A stretch of 64,000 bases of DNA from Paracidovorax valerianellae (GTDB lineage Bacteria; Pseudomonadota; Gammaproteobacteria; Burkholderiales; Burkholderiaceae_C): positions 62,001 through 126,000 of the forward strand of contig NZ_FMZC01000007.1 of the NCBI RefSeq assembly GCF_900102625.1, read 5' to 3'. The position numbers and the translations under genes were made by a program. Positions 39,206-47,139 of this stretch are shown here, piece by piece. Each line of letters starts with the position of its first letter. Position 1 is the first letter of the stretch. The notes under the pieces are model-generated. The model saw nothing but the letters and a program-made list of their open reading frames with translations, ran no database searches and was not told the origin of the DNA.

Positions 39206-39664
39206 ATGGTCAACCGTTACTCAGCAGCGGCAATTTTGACCGGTGCAAGCATCGCATCGTTCGCCTCCTCCACGAGCGATTTCGACAAGACGCTCCAGCC
39301 CAAGAAATACCGGCTCGGCCCGATCCAGTCGGTCGTGGTGCAGGGCCGCACTGCCAAGAGTTTCGGCGCGGAGGCCGACTGCGGGCACCTGGCGATCGAC
39401 GAGAAAAGGGTGCGCTTCTTTTTGGCGAATGCCCAGTTCCGCAGCAAGTATCAATACAGCCAGGAACTTCAGACCGGCGATTGCAACGCACAGGCCAGGG
39501 TGACATTCCAGGATGGCCGAACCGCCAAAGTCTCCATCGACAACTGGACGGGTTGGGGCGCGATCACGGCCCGGGAAACGACCTACTTTATGCGGTGCGA
39601 AGCCTGCACCGACATCCTTGAGGCCAGCTTTCCATTCGACGCCCGCAAGCCGATCCGGCCCTGA
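39206..39664 (+). CDS. Small exported protein of unknown function
   Basis: A 152-residue protein with a short signal-like N-terminus (AAAILTGASIASFAS) and a mature part with four cysteines (EADCGHL, QTGDCNAQ, MRCEACTD). No family was recognised. It follows the DUF4087-like gene by 51 bases on the same strand, and composition returns toward the GC-rich genome average within it, so it may be resident rather than part of the insert. It may be a second periplasmic immunity or wall-binding protein. Starts at 39164 (TTG) or 39167 are possible but would not give a clear signal peptide. Confidence 0.6.
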   Translation: MVNRYSAAAILTGASIASFASSTSDFDKTLQPKKYRLGPIQSVVVQGRTAKSFGAEADCGHLAIDEKRVRFFLANAQFRSKYQYSQELQTGDCNAQARVTFQDGRTAKVSIDNWTGWGAITARETTYFMRCEACTDILEASFPFDARKPIRP

Positions 39665-39684
39665 GCCTGCCGCCGCAACGCACT

Positions 39685-39924
39685 CTACTTCGACACCGAA
39701 GAACGGCTGCCCGGCATCTGCACGACCTGCTCCTGCCCCACCGCACCACCGCCCGTTCCGCAGCCCCCCGAATCGCAGCTGCTGCAGCCCCCGCAACCCG
39801 TCGACTGCGCCAGCGTCGGATGCACGCGGCCCAGGCGGGAGCGCCAGCGGGCGGGCATCCATTTCCACACGACATAGGCAGCCGCCAGAACGACGATCAC
39901 GCCGACGATGATTTCCTGGGCCAT
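39685..39924 (-). CDS. FeoB-associated Cys-rich small membrane protein (DUF6587-like)
   Basis: A 79-residue protein with one N-terminal transmembrane helix (EIIVGVIVVLAAAYVVW) and a Cys/Gly-rich tail (CGGCSSCDSGGCGTGGG). Such proteins occupy the third position of feo operons in many betaproteobacteria, where FeoC would be in E. coli. The cysteines could bind iron or a cluster. It begins 5 bases after feoB ends. Confidence 0.85.
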   Translation of the reverse strand: MAQEIIVGVIVVLAAAYVVWKWMPARWRSRLGRVHPTLAQSTGCGGCSSCDSGGCGTGGGAVGQEQVVQMPGSRSSVSK

Positions 39925-39929
39925 GGATT

Positions 39930-41816
39930 TCAGCCTCCTCCCAGCGCGAGGGCCAGGCGATACGTGATGAAGCTGGCCCCGTAGGCCAGCGCGAACAGGT
40001 AGCCGGTCATCAGCAGCGGGTAGCGCCAGCTGTTGGTCTCGCGCCGCACCGCGGCGATGGTGGAGATACATTGCGGCGCGAACACGAACCACACCAGCAG
40101 CGACAGCGCCGTGGCCAGTGACCAGCTTTGGGCGATCAGGGGTCCCAGTTGCGTGGCGACCTCTTCGCCGGTAGCCGACAGGGCGTACACCGTGCCCAGG
40201 GCGCCCACTGCCACCTCGCGCGCGGCCATGCCGGGCACCAGGGCGATGGCGATCTGCCAGTTGAAGCCGATGGGGGCCACGAGCACTTCGAGCGCGCTGC
40301 CGATGCGACCGGCGAAGCTGTACTGGATGGCCGCGCCCGCAGCGCCCTCGGGCGGCGCCGGGTAGGTGGACAGGAACCACAGCAGGATGGTGACGGCCAG
40401 GATGATGCCGCCCACGCGGCGGATGAAGATCAGCGCGCGCTCGTACAGGCCCTGGGCCAGGCTGCGCACACTGGGCCAGCGGTAGGCGGGCAGCTCCATC
40501 AGGAGCGGCGCCTGGCTCGTGCTGCGGCGTGCCAGGCGGGCGACGGCCGCCACGGCCATGGCGCTGACGATGCCGCCCACATACAGCGCGAACAGCACGA
40601 GGCCCTGCAGGTTGAAGACGCCACCCACGGTCTGCTCGGGAATGAAGGCGCCGATGAGCAGCGCATACACCGGCAGACGCGCCGAGCAGGTCATGAGGGG
40701 CGCGATCATGATCGTGACGAGCCGGTCGCGCCAGTGGGTGATCGAGCGGGTGGCCATCACGCCCGGCACTGCGCAGGCGAAGCTCGACAGCAGCGGAATG
40801 AACGAGCGCCCCGAGAGCCCCACCGTGCCCATGACGCGGTCGAGCAGAAAGGCCGCCCGCGGCAGATAACCGGAGTCTTCCAGCGCCAGGATGAAGAAAA
40901 AGAGGATCAGGATTTGCGGCAAGAACACCAGCACGCCGCCCGTGCCCGCGAGGATGCCGTCGGTGAGCAGGCTGCGCAGCACGCCTTCTGGCATGTGGCT
41001 GTTGATCCAGGCCGACAGACCGTCCACAGCGCCCTTGATGGCATCCATGGGCAAGGCCGCCCAGCTGAACACAGCCTGGAACATCAGGAACAGCGTGCCG
41101 GCGAGCAGCAGCAGGCCCCACACCGGGTGCAGCACCACGGCGTCGATGCGGTCGTCGTTGCGCAGGCTGACCGCAGGTTCGCGCACCGAGGCGGCCATGA
41201 TGCGGCGCACTTCCTGGTGCAGTTGCAAGACCTGAGCACGCAGGTCCACCCCCGCCGTGCGGTGTACGGCAGCGGTCCCGGCCAGCGCCTGAGGCGCTTG
41301 CGTGTCGAGCCACTGCAGCAGTTCCTGCGCGCCGTCGCTGCGCACACCTACTGTGGACAGCACTGGCATGCCAAGCTCGCGCGAAAGCGCTTCGCGGTCG
41401 ATCTCGATGCGCTGGCGCGCAGCCATGTCGCTCATGTTGAGCACCAGCACCATCGGCAGCCCCAGCGCCCGGGCTTCGAGCACCAGCCGCAGATTCAGGC
41501 GCAGATGGGTGGCGTCGGTCACACAGACGAGCAGGTCGGGCACCGCCTCGCCCGGCCGTTCGCCGGTGACGATGTCGCGGGTGACGGCTTCATCGGCGCT
41601 GTGGGCGTTCAGGCTGTAGGCGCCGGGCAGGTCCAGCACCCGCACCCGGCGGCCGCTGGCGGTGTGCAGCAGGCCTTCTTTGCGCTCGACGGTCACGCCG
41701 GCATAGTTGGCGACCTTCTGGCGCGCGCCCGTGAGCAGGTTGAACAGTGCGGTCTTGCCGCAGTTGGGATTGCCCAGCAGGGCGATGCGCAGGGGCGCGA
41801 TGGCGGTACCGCTCAT
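39930..41816 (-). CDS. feoB: Ferrous iron transporter FeoB
   Basis: The main ferrous iron uptake permease. The 628-residue protein has an N-terminal GTPase domain (G1 GNPNCGKTALFN, G3 DLPGAYSL, G4 NMSD), a short helical linker and an integral membrane part. That part has the two Gate regions (EDSGYLPRAAFLLDRVMG; SFACAVPGVMATR). The start overlaps the feoA stop (ATGA). It is shorter than E. coli FeoB (773) because of a smaller linker and C-terminus, as in other betaproteobacteria. Confidence 0.95.
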   Translation of the reverse strand: MSGTAIAPLRIALLGNPNCGKTALFNLLTGARQKVANYAGVTVERKEGLLHTASGRRVRVLDLPGAYSLNAHSADEAVTRDIVTGERPGEAVPDLLVCVTDATHLRLNLRLVLEARALGLPMVLVLNMSDMAARQRIEIDREALSRELGMPVLSTVGVRSDGAQELLQWLDTQAPQALAGTAAVHRTAGVDLRAQVLQLHQEVRRIMAASVREPAVSLRNDDRIDAVVLHPVWGLLLLAGTLFLMFQAVFSWAALPMDAIKGAVDGLSAWINSHMPEGVLRSLLTDGILAGTGGVLVFLPQILILFFFILALEDSGYLPRAAFLLDRVMGTVGLSGRSFIPLLSSFACAVPGVMATRSITHWRDRLVTIMIAPLMTCSARLPVYALLIGAFIPEQTVGGVFNLQGLVLFALYVGGIVSAMAVAAVARLARRSTSQAPLLMELPAYRWPSVRSLAQGLYERALIFIRRVGGIILAVTILLWFLSTYPAPPEGAAGAAIQYSFAGRIGSALEVLVAPIGFNWQIAIALVPGMAAREVAVGALGTVYALSATGEEVATQLGPLIAQSWSLATALSLLVWFVFAPQCISTIAAVRRETNSWRYPLLMTGYLFALAYGASFITYRLALALGGG

Positions 41817-42127
41817 GCGGGCTCTCCGGCCTGCACGTGCACCAGCGCGGCTTCGTGCCGCCGCAGCGCGAACGTGGCCTGGCCGACGCGCACGGCCAGA
41901 GGGTCGCCGCCGGGGAAGCCGCTGGCTACCACACGCACGGGCTCGCCGGGCAGAAAACCGATTTCCATGAGGCGCTGGATCACTGCGCGCTCCTGCTCGT
42001 TGCGGGCCGGCTGCAGCGCCGTCACATGGGCGTCGACCTGCCGGGGCAGCCGGTCCAGGCCAGTGGCAGCGGGCAACGCGATGCCAGGGGCCAGCGCAGG
42101 GCCCGAAGATTCTTCAGTCATCTTCAT
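41813..42127 (-). CDS. feoA: Ferrous iron transport protein FeoA
   Basis: A small SH3-like cytoplasmic protein that supports FeoB. From the ATG at 42127 it is 104 residues; the conserved body is RLMEIGFLPGEPVRVVASGFPGGDPLAVRVGQATFALRR (quoted partly: RLMEIGFLPGEPVRVVA). An alternative start at 42121 (MTEESS) is possible. A Fur-box-like sequence lies directly upstream, so the operon is probably repressed under iron sufficiency. Confidence 0.92.
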   Translation of the reverse strand: MKMTEESSGPALAPGIALPAATGLDRLPRQVDAHVTALQPARNEQERAVIQRLMEIGFLPGEPVRVVASGFPGGDPLAVRVGQATFALRRHEAALVHVQAGEPA

Positions 42128-42138
42128 GGGAGTGTTAT

Positions 42139-42159
42139 GAATGATATTAGTTCTCATTT
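42139..42159. promoter_or_regulatory. Fur-box-like operator of the feo operon
   Basis: Reading leftward, AAATGAGAACTAATATCATT resembles the Fur consensus (TGAGAAT.. ATCATTATC style) and lies 12 bases upstream of the feoA start. It is AT-rich inside a GC-rich region. This fits iron-dependent control of ferrous iron uptake. Confidence 0.6.
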
Positions 42160-42242
42160 TAGGCCGCATCTCCAAGGCGGGTTTGCGGCGCATCAGGGCC
42201 CGGCGCACCGCACAATCGCGGTTTTGAGTTGCGCGCCGCGCG

Positions 42243-42297
42243 CTTTGGCGCTCATTTGCGCTAGCTTTGGCGCTTTTTTGTCGCTCCCTTTGGCGCT
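42243..42297. repeat. Three direct repeats at the prophage terminus (candidate transposase sites)
   Basis: CTTTGGCGCT occurs at 42243-42252, 42265-42274 and 42288-42297, a spacing of 22 and 23 bases (about two helical turns). Each copy is preceded by a GCGC- or TCGC-containing half, giving a unit of about 20 bases. Mu and Tn7 ends carry transposase sites of similar size and spacing. The location between the host feo operon and the first phage gene fits an element end. Confidence 0.6.
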
Positions 42298-42366
42298 GAG
42301 TTAAGCATCTTCGCTGTTTCCGAGCGGTGAAATGCGCGCGACAGGCCGGGGCGATACCCTTATGTG

Positions 42367-42828
42367 ATGGATCTACCAGGACGGTATCGCCGAGTCGGTT
42401 GCACGCCTGGCTCGGACCACGACAACGCCGAAAGGGCCGCCGCCGGCTGGCCGGCCGTGGTGTTCCGGCTCCGTTTCTGCGGTGTCTACCTGCCCGCTTG
42501 GATGGTCAGAAGGCGGCTTAATCCGGAAGGGCTTCTGGTATCAACAGATTTGGGGCCAAGCTGGACCGTTGACCTACATCCCCTGTCAGGCGAGACGGAG
42601 CAGCTCATAAACGCTCTGAGCAATGCAGTGGTGATGAAGCGCCGCGATGACGGTGCGGTACTGCTTGCAGGTTATGAATACGACGAGGGCCACCTCGACC
42701 GCTGGGTACAAACCTGGCTTTGTGCACCGAATGCTGAAATAGGTCTTGCAGCCTTACGCGGGATGGACCGCTGGCTCTGCGAACGCTACGAGAACAAGGA
42801 CCAATGGGGACAAAGAAAAGCCCCTTAA
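42367..42828 (+). CDS. Hypothetical protein near the prophage right end
   Basis: A 153-residue protein of unknown family, transcribed toward the phage body, opposite to the late genes. The second half looks like a real folded domain (GPSWTVDLHPLSGETEQLINALSN cut to WTVDLHPLSGETEQLINA; then LLAGYEYDEGHLDRWVQTWL). The first 30 residues are poor and a later start is possible. Its stop codon lies inside the hairpin 42817-42838. Position between the terminus and com-dam is typical of phage accessory (moron) genes. Confidence 0.6.
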   Translation: MDLPGRYRRVGCTPGSDHDNAERAAAGWPAVVFRLRFCGVYLPAWMVRRRLNPEGLLVSTDLGPSWTVDLHPLSGETEQLINALSNAVVMKRRDDGAVLLAGYEYDEGHLDRWVQTWLCAPNAEIGLAALRGMDRWLCERYENKDQWGQRKAP

Positions 42829-42838
42829 AAGGGGCTTT
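42817..42838. terminator. Bidirectional terminator between convergent phage genes
   Basis: AAAGCCCC/GGGGCTTT stem with a 6-base loop between the rightward 42367-42828 gene and the leftward 42873-43121 gene. The T-rich ends on both strands suit termination in both directions, closing the late transcript. Confidence 0.7.
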
Positions 42839-42872
42839 CCGAAAAGCGGGCAGTGTTTGATGGGCTGGTGGC

Positions 42873-43121
42873 TTATGCCTCCCCGCCAGCCAGTGATGCG
42901 ACCATCTCTTCCAACCGCCTCTGGACGTTGTACAGGTCGCCTGAAAAGCCGTAGTCGAAGGGCCTTGCTGCCGCTCGAGCCGCGTGGGCATCGAGCCCGT
43001 CGATCAATGCTGCCATCAGGATCGAAATGTTGGCCTGCCGAGCTTTATAGGAGCCGGCTGCGGAGCGCTCTGCATCGGCGTCGATCAGGTTGAGGCCGGT
43101 GGCGGTTACGGTGGTCTTCAT
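42873..43121 (-). CDS. Small phage protein of unknown function
   Basis: An 82-residue, Ala-rich, probably helical protein (ANISILMAALIDGLDAHAAR; YNVQRRLEEMVASLAGG). No family recognised. It follows the dam-like gene by 90 bases on the same strand and is the last leftward phage gene before the terminator. The start at 43121 (MKTTVTATG) was chosen over an upstream frame that lacks coding character. Confidence 0.6.
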   Translation of the reverse strand: MKTTVTATGLNLIDADAERSAAGSYKARQANISILMAALIDGLDAHAARAAARPFDYGFSGDLYNVQRRLEEMVASLAGGEA

Positions 43122-43211
43122 GTGGTGCTCTCTAAAAAGTGTTTCGATGCGCCCAGTACCGCTCTCTTCCCCCTCGGCAGCAAGCAGTGTCAGACGACCA
43201 TGGTCTGGCAC

Positions 43212-43991
43212 TCAGGCCAGCTTGAAATTACTGATCAGCACCTCGGCCGCTTCCTGCTTGGAACTGCCGCTGATCGAATAGCGCGTCTTGACCGCCTCAA
43301 TCCGAAAATCCCCGAAGGTCTCGCGCACGCCCGGCGTGTCATTGAGGCTCAGGATGAACTTTCCCTTCAAGGCCCCCAGAAGGGCCGCCAGGCGCCCGAA
43401 GTCCTCCCGGCTGAACACCCCCTCGCCATAGTCCTTCTCGCAGTCCCAGTAAGGCGGGTCGACGTAGAAAAACGTGCCCGGCTTGTCGAACCGCTGGATG
43501 ACCTGGTCGTAGGGCCGGTTCTCAACGAAGACCCGCGCCAGGCGCAGATGCGCTTCGCTCAAGTCCTCTTCGATCCGCAGCAGGTTGAGCCGTGGGGCGC
43601 CCGTTGCAGAGATGCCATACGTGGGCCGCACGATCCGCGCTCCGAAGCTGCTCTTGGCCAGGTAGAAGAACCGGGCCGCTCGCTGGATGTCGGTGAGCGT
43701 GTCGCCGGGTGTCTTGAGGAAGCGATCGAATTCGTCGCGCGACACCAGCATCCATCTGAACTGCGCCACCAGCTCGGCCAGGTGGTGCTTGACGCACCGA
43801 TAGAGGTTGGTCAGGTCGGAGTTGATGTCGTTGATGATCTCGACCTTGCTTTCCGGTTTTTTAAAGAGCACCCAGGCCGCTCCCGCGAACACCTCGCAGT
43901 AGGTCTGGTGGTCCGGCATCTTTTGGATGATCCGGTCGGCCAGGCGGCTTTTTCCACCCAGCCAGGCCAATGGGCTTTTTGCATGCGTCAT
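43212..43991 (-). CDS. dam: Phage DNA adenine methyltransferase (D12 class, Dam-like)
   Basis: A 259-residue N6-adenine methyltransferase. The SAM-binding start SPLAWLGGKSRLADRI and the catalytic DPPY motif (FYVDPPYWD, about residue 176) are present, as is the D12 layout. Likely target GATC, but specificity cannot be read from sequence. It lies exactly where Mu has mom, directly after a Com-like zinc-finger gene whose reading frame overlaps its first 131 bases. The probable role is to modify phage DNA against host restriction. Betaproteobacterial hosts usually lack Dam, so it may also change host methylation. Confidence 0.9.
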   Translation of the reverse strand: MTHAKSPLAWLGGKSRLADRIIQKMPDHQTYCEVFAGAAWVLFKKPESKVEIINDINSDLTNLYRCVKHHLAELVAQFRWMLVSRDEFDRFLKTPGDTLTDIQRAARFFYLAKSSFGARIVRPTYGISATGAPRLNLLRIEEDLSEAHLRLARVFVENRPYDQVIQRFDKPGTFFYVDPPYWDCEKDYGEGVFSREDFGRLAALLGALKGKFILSLNDTPGVRETFGDFRIEAVKTRYSISGSSKQEAAEVLISNFKLA

Positions 43992-44169
43992 CGTTGTTTT
44001 CTCGGGTTGATGACGCTCGCGGCGTTCTGGGGTCGGGGCTCGGGCTGCTGTGATCAGCTGCGCTGGCCCTCCAGTGGTTGATGCACCCGCAGCGCGGGCA
44101 CTTGATCTCTACGTTTCCATCTGCGCGGGCCAGCAGCTTGTGGCACTGGCCGCATCTCACTTCCATCAT
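43861..44169 (-). CDS. com: Com-like zinc-finger translational activator
   Basis: A small protein with a four-cysteine zinc finger: C-G-Q-C at residues 6-9 and C-P-R-C at residues 24-27 (MMEVRCGQCHKLLARADG, then IKCPRCGCINHW). In phage Mu, Com (62 residues) binds the com-mom mRNA and opens the mom ribosome-binding site. Here the open frame runs to 102 residues and overlaps the start of the dam-like gene by 131 bases in another frame. The part after about residue 60 probably has no separate function. Com-dam coupling by the same mechanism is inferred. Confidence 0.78.
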   Translation of the reverse strand: MMEVRCGQCHKLLARADGNVEIKCPRCGCINHWRASAADHSSPSPDPRTPRASSTRENNDDACKKPIGLAGWKKPPGRPDHPKDAGPPDLLRGVRGSGLGAL

Positions 44170-44318
44170 CTCGGCATCACCTATGATCGCCCCGCCTAGC
44201 TAGGTGGCAGGGTCTTCGGTCAATGCCGTGTGTACTCACGGCGGAGGCGTTTGCTTGGGGTGTTAGCGCACCCCTTGCATTCGCCCTGTCTTTTTTGTGC
44301 TTCAGTCCTCCAAGGCGT

Positions 44319-44822
44319 TCACGCAGCAGCCGCGTCGGGCCAGATCAAGGGCGGCAGCTCTTGTTCCAGCGCAGCCCACGTCCTTGGCATGGGCCGCTCA
44401 CCGGCCTGCACGGCAGTGAGAATTTCATACAGCTTGGCCCACGTGGCATCACGCAGCTCGATCCCGCGTGCCGCTTCGGCGGCGAAGCGCGGCACGGCGC
44501 TGTTGGCGTAAGTTGCGAGGCTCAGGACGCCGTCATAGTTCCGGGTCCGAGCCCATCCATCCAGGCGCGCTTGGGCGCGTGCAGTGGCCGCTGCTGTGAT
44601 GTGCACGGCATCGGCTGGCAGAAGTCGCCACTGCTGGGTGAGCGTTCCGCCCACCAATAGGGGAGTGGTCTCTTCGAGCCTCTGGAACATGTCGTCGTGC
44701 GCCATGGTGCTGGGCTCGTACCAGATCCACTCCTCGGCCCAGTTGGGCGACACACCACGCGATGCCATCGCGATCTCGGGGCTGTACCCAAACCTGCCCG
44801 AGGGCTTATTGATGTAAGGCAT
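44319..44822 (-). CDS. Probable tail fibre assembly protein
   Basis: A 167-residue protein that begins MPYINKPSGRFGYSPEIAM and contains an Ala-rich C-terminal half ending in short acidic and Pro residues (EQELPPLIWPDAAAA). The position directly after the fibre gene (14-base gap) and the size match tail fibre assembly chaperones of phages. No signature motif is certain. The gap 44170-44318 between this gene and com holds one GATC (44184) and no clear gene. Confidence 0.55.
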   Translation of the reverse strand: MPYINKPSGRFGYSPEIAMASRGVSPNWAEEWIWYEPSTMAHDDMFQRLEETTPLLVGGTLTQQWRLLPADAVHITAAATARAQARLDGWARTRNYDGVLSLATYANSAVPRFAAEAARGIELRDATWAKLYEILTAVQAGERPMPRTWAALEQELPPLIWPDAAAA

Positions 44823-44836
44823 CTTGTCGTCCTCGC

Positions 44837-46216
44837 TTAAACGATTTGGCCGCCGCTGGAGACGGTCCCAGAGGCCGATCCGGGGGTGTTTTCGCCGGCC
44901 GTGTAAATCACTGCGTTGGCGCTGACCGAGAGCTTGATGCCCATAGCCGTGCCGACGTACGTGTTGCCCACCATGATCAGCATTCCCAGGTAGGCAGCCA
45001 AGGCGTAAGTCGTGAATGCAGGGTTGCCAGTGAGCGTGACCGTGCGGCCATTGATGACCACGGTGGACAGGTAGACGCAATACACGTGATAGGTCGCAGC
45101 GCCCGTGATCGAGTAGTTGCCCGTGGCATTGACCGTGGAAGAGTACTGCGCATAGATGTGATAGCCGCAGGCACCGAAGGCGATGTTGGTGAACGACACG
45201 TAGGAGTTGGGGTTGGTCAAGATGCCCACCCCGGCACCGCCCACCGAAATGCCCACGTCCTGGATGTGCAGCCGTGCACGGAAGGAAGTCGACACGACGA
45301 CACCGCCAGAAGGGGCCGTCAGGAACGTAGAGCCCGAGCCATTACCGGCGATGGTGATCCCCTGGCTCCCGTCGATCAGGGCCGGCACGGACAGCGCTTG
45401 GCTGAAGGTGCCCGCATACACGCGGATCGTGATGCCGAAGACTCCAGGGTCCAGCTTGCGACATTCGTCTAGCGCGCGCTGGATCGTGAGAAACGCGCCC
45501 ACAGCGGTGTTCTCAAGGCCCGCGTTGGCATCGTTGCCATCCTTGCGAACGTGATACGTCCGATCCGCGACGAGGCGCTCGCGCACCGCTAGGTTGGCGC
45601 GCGCTGCATCCGCAGTGGCTGCACCCGTACCCCCTTCCGACAGTCCCACCAACGTGGTGACGCCGTAACCGGCCAGCGAGTTAGGCCGGCCGCCGAGGTC
45701 GGAAAACAAGGGTGCCACATTGCCCGACTTGCCAGCCCAACTGCTGACGCCAGCGACGGAGGCAATGCCTGTCGTCCACTCCACGCCGCTCCAGACCATG
45801 ACCTTGCCTGGGGCCACGCCCGTGTAGTAGCAGACGGCGCCGGCTACGAGCGGTGCGCCCTGGTTGTCGGCCACGGGCAGCAGGGCCTTGGCGCCGAGAT
45901 AGCGCTTGTCCACGTGCAACGCTGCTGCGCTGGCCGCGCTCGCGGCAGGGACCGCCGCCTCCGCGGCATCAGACGCCGTTTTGGCGAACCCAGATGCGTC
46001 TTGCGCGGACTGCGCCACCTGATTAGTCGCCTGCGTCAGCTCCCCGAGCATCGTCACGCACCAATTGCGAAACGATGCGAGCCAGTTGCGGAAGCCGGCT
46101 TGCCACGTCAAGTAGGTATCAGTCTTGACGTCGAATTGCTCTTGAGGATCAAAGCGACGCGAAGGCACCGCCACCGACTCGGCGGGCCCTCCAGGCGGTT
46201 GGGTGAAATTGGTCAT
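44837..46216 (-). CDS. Tail fibre / receptor-binding protein with beta-helix region
   Basis: A 459-residue protein. Residues about 40-105 are helical and Ala-rich (coiled-coil-like stalk attachment). Residues 215-440 have repeated short strands rich in Gly, Ser, Thr and Val, with the opening HVRKDGNDANAGLENTAVG typical of pectin-lyase-type beta helices (DGNDANDG motif). The final GTVSSGGQIV is a usual fibre ending. It overlaps the preceding gene by four bases. It is probably the host-recognition fibre, so this gene should vary between related prophages. Confidence 0.75.
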   Translation of the reverse strand: MTNFTQPPGGPAESVAVPSRRFDPQEQFDVKTDTYLTWQAGFRNWLASFRNWCVTMLGELTQATNQVAQSAQDASGFAKTASDAAEAAVPAASAASAAALHVDKRYLGAKALLPVADNQGAPLVAGAVCYYTGVAPGKVMVWSGVEWTTGIASVAGVSSWAGKSGNVAPLFSDLGGRPNSLAGYGVTTLVGLSEGGTGAATADAARANLAVRERLVADRTYHVRKDGNDANAGLENTAVGAFLTIQRALDECRKLDPGVFGITIRVYAGTFSQALSVPALIDGSQGITIAGNGSGSTFLTAPSGGVVVSTSFRARLHIQDVGISVGGAGVGILTNPNSYVSFTNIAFGACGYHIYAQYSSTVNATGNYSITGAATYHVYCVYLSTVVINGRTVTLTGNPAFTTYALAAYLGMLIMVGNTYVGTAMGIKLSVSANAVIYTAGENTPGSASGTVSSGGQIV

Positions 46217-47139
46217 AAGGTCTCCAGTCCATCAATGGTCATGTTGCAATCGGAGATGCCCTGGGCGACCAGGACCTGCTCGAAGGCGGTGAGATAGCCG
46301 TAGTTCATGAGGCTTGAATAGCCACGTGCGCCGATCCAGACGACGGGCTTGTTTCGATAGGGGATCACCTGGGCGCGCGTGCGTTCGAACTGGGCGCCTT
46401 CGACAAGCACCTGCAGCTTCATCTTGTCCGAGTAAGCCGCCTCCGAACCGATCTGCCAGCCGCCCCACCGGTCCCGCGTCTTCTCGGTGAAGTCATCGAA
46501 GGTCAGCGATGGACGCCACTGCGCATTGCCCAACCAAAGTGCGCGGCCGATCACTACTTCTGCGCAGCGGGCCTTGAGCCCTGGGTTCTTGACGCGGATG
46601 GTGATCGTGGCGCGTGCATAGGCCGGCAGGCCGCTGATCAAGACCCGGTCCTCGCGCTCGATGGGGTTGAAGAAATAGCCCCAATGACTATTTCCGGAAG
46701 GCCGCAGCATGACGATGTCACCGCTGTCGAAGACTTCGCCCTCGGTCGGATCAACCATCACGACCTGCACGGCGTGCGTGGCAGCTCCGAAGATCGCGAC
46801 GTCGGTAACGACGCGGCCTGGTGTGGTGACGATCTCGATCATGTTGTCAGCCTCGACAGACGAGCCCAACGATGCATCGAACAGGCGCATGCGTTCTTCC
46901 ATCCCCCGTGCCTGCCAGGCCGTCTTGCTGATCGCCGGGAGATTCCCGGCGTTGCCATCCTTGAGGCTGCGATAGATGATCCGGGTGGCGGCATCGATGA
47001 CCTCCACCCCATTCGCATATGCCGTGTTCTGCGCCCACGGTGGCAACGTGCTCGCGGGCACGTTGATCGTCATGTTGGCCGGCGAGATCGCGATGGGAGC
47101 GATCAGTCCCATGCCGCGTGTGTAGGTGCTGTCGCTCAT
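46213..47139 (-). CDS. Tail tip or fibre-connecting protein, unknown family
   Basis: A 308-residue protein starting MSDSTYTRGMGLIAPIAISP, overlapping both the tape measure stop and the fibre start by four bases. It is strand-rich with no signal peptide; a WAQNTAYANGVEVIDAATRI segment resembles the small carbohydrate-binding-like repeats of phage tail tip proteins. It is the only gene between tape measure and fibre, so it should do the work of several tip proteins (distal tail and hub) or the phage uses an unusual tip. No homologue was recognised. Confidence 0.6.
   Translation of the reverse strand: MSDSTYTRGMGLIAPIAISPANMTINVPASTLPPWAQNTAYANGVEVIDAATRIIYRSLKDGNAGNLPAISKTAWQARGMEERMRLFDASLGSSVEADNMIEIVTTPGRVVTDVAIFGAATHAVQVVMVDPTEGEVFDSGDIVMLRPSGNSHWGYFFNPIEREDRVLISGLPAYARATITIRVKNPGLKARCAEVVIGRALWLGNAQWRPSLTFDDFTEKTRDRWGGWQIGSEAAYSDKMKLQVLVEGAQFERTRAQVIPYRNKPVVWIGARGYSSLMNYGYLTAFEQVLVAQGISDCNMTIDGLETL

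Noticed and set aside
40128-42140. A 670-codon open frame antisense to feoB
   Set aside because: Gln/His/Arg-rich composition typical of a GC-rich shadow frame; feoB and feoA are fully supported on the minus strand.
44183-44186. A Mu-like triple GATC control region upstream of com
   Set aside because: Only one GATC lies close to the com start; the next ones are inside neighbouring genes and not clustered.
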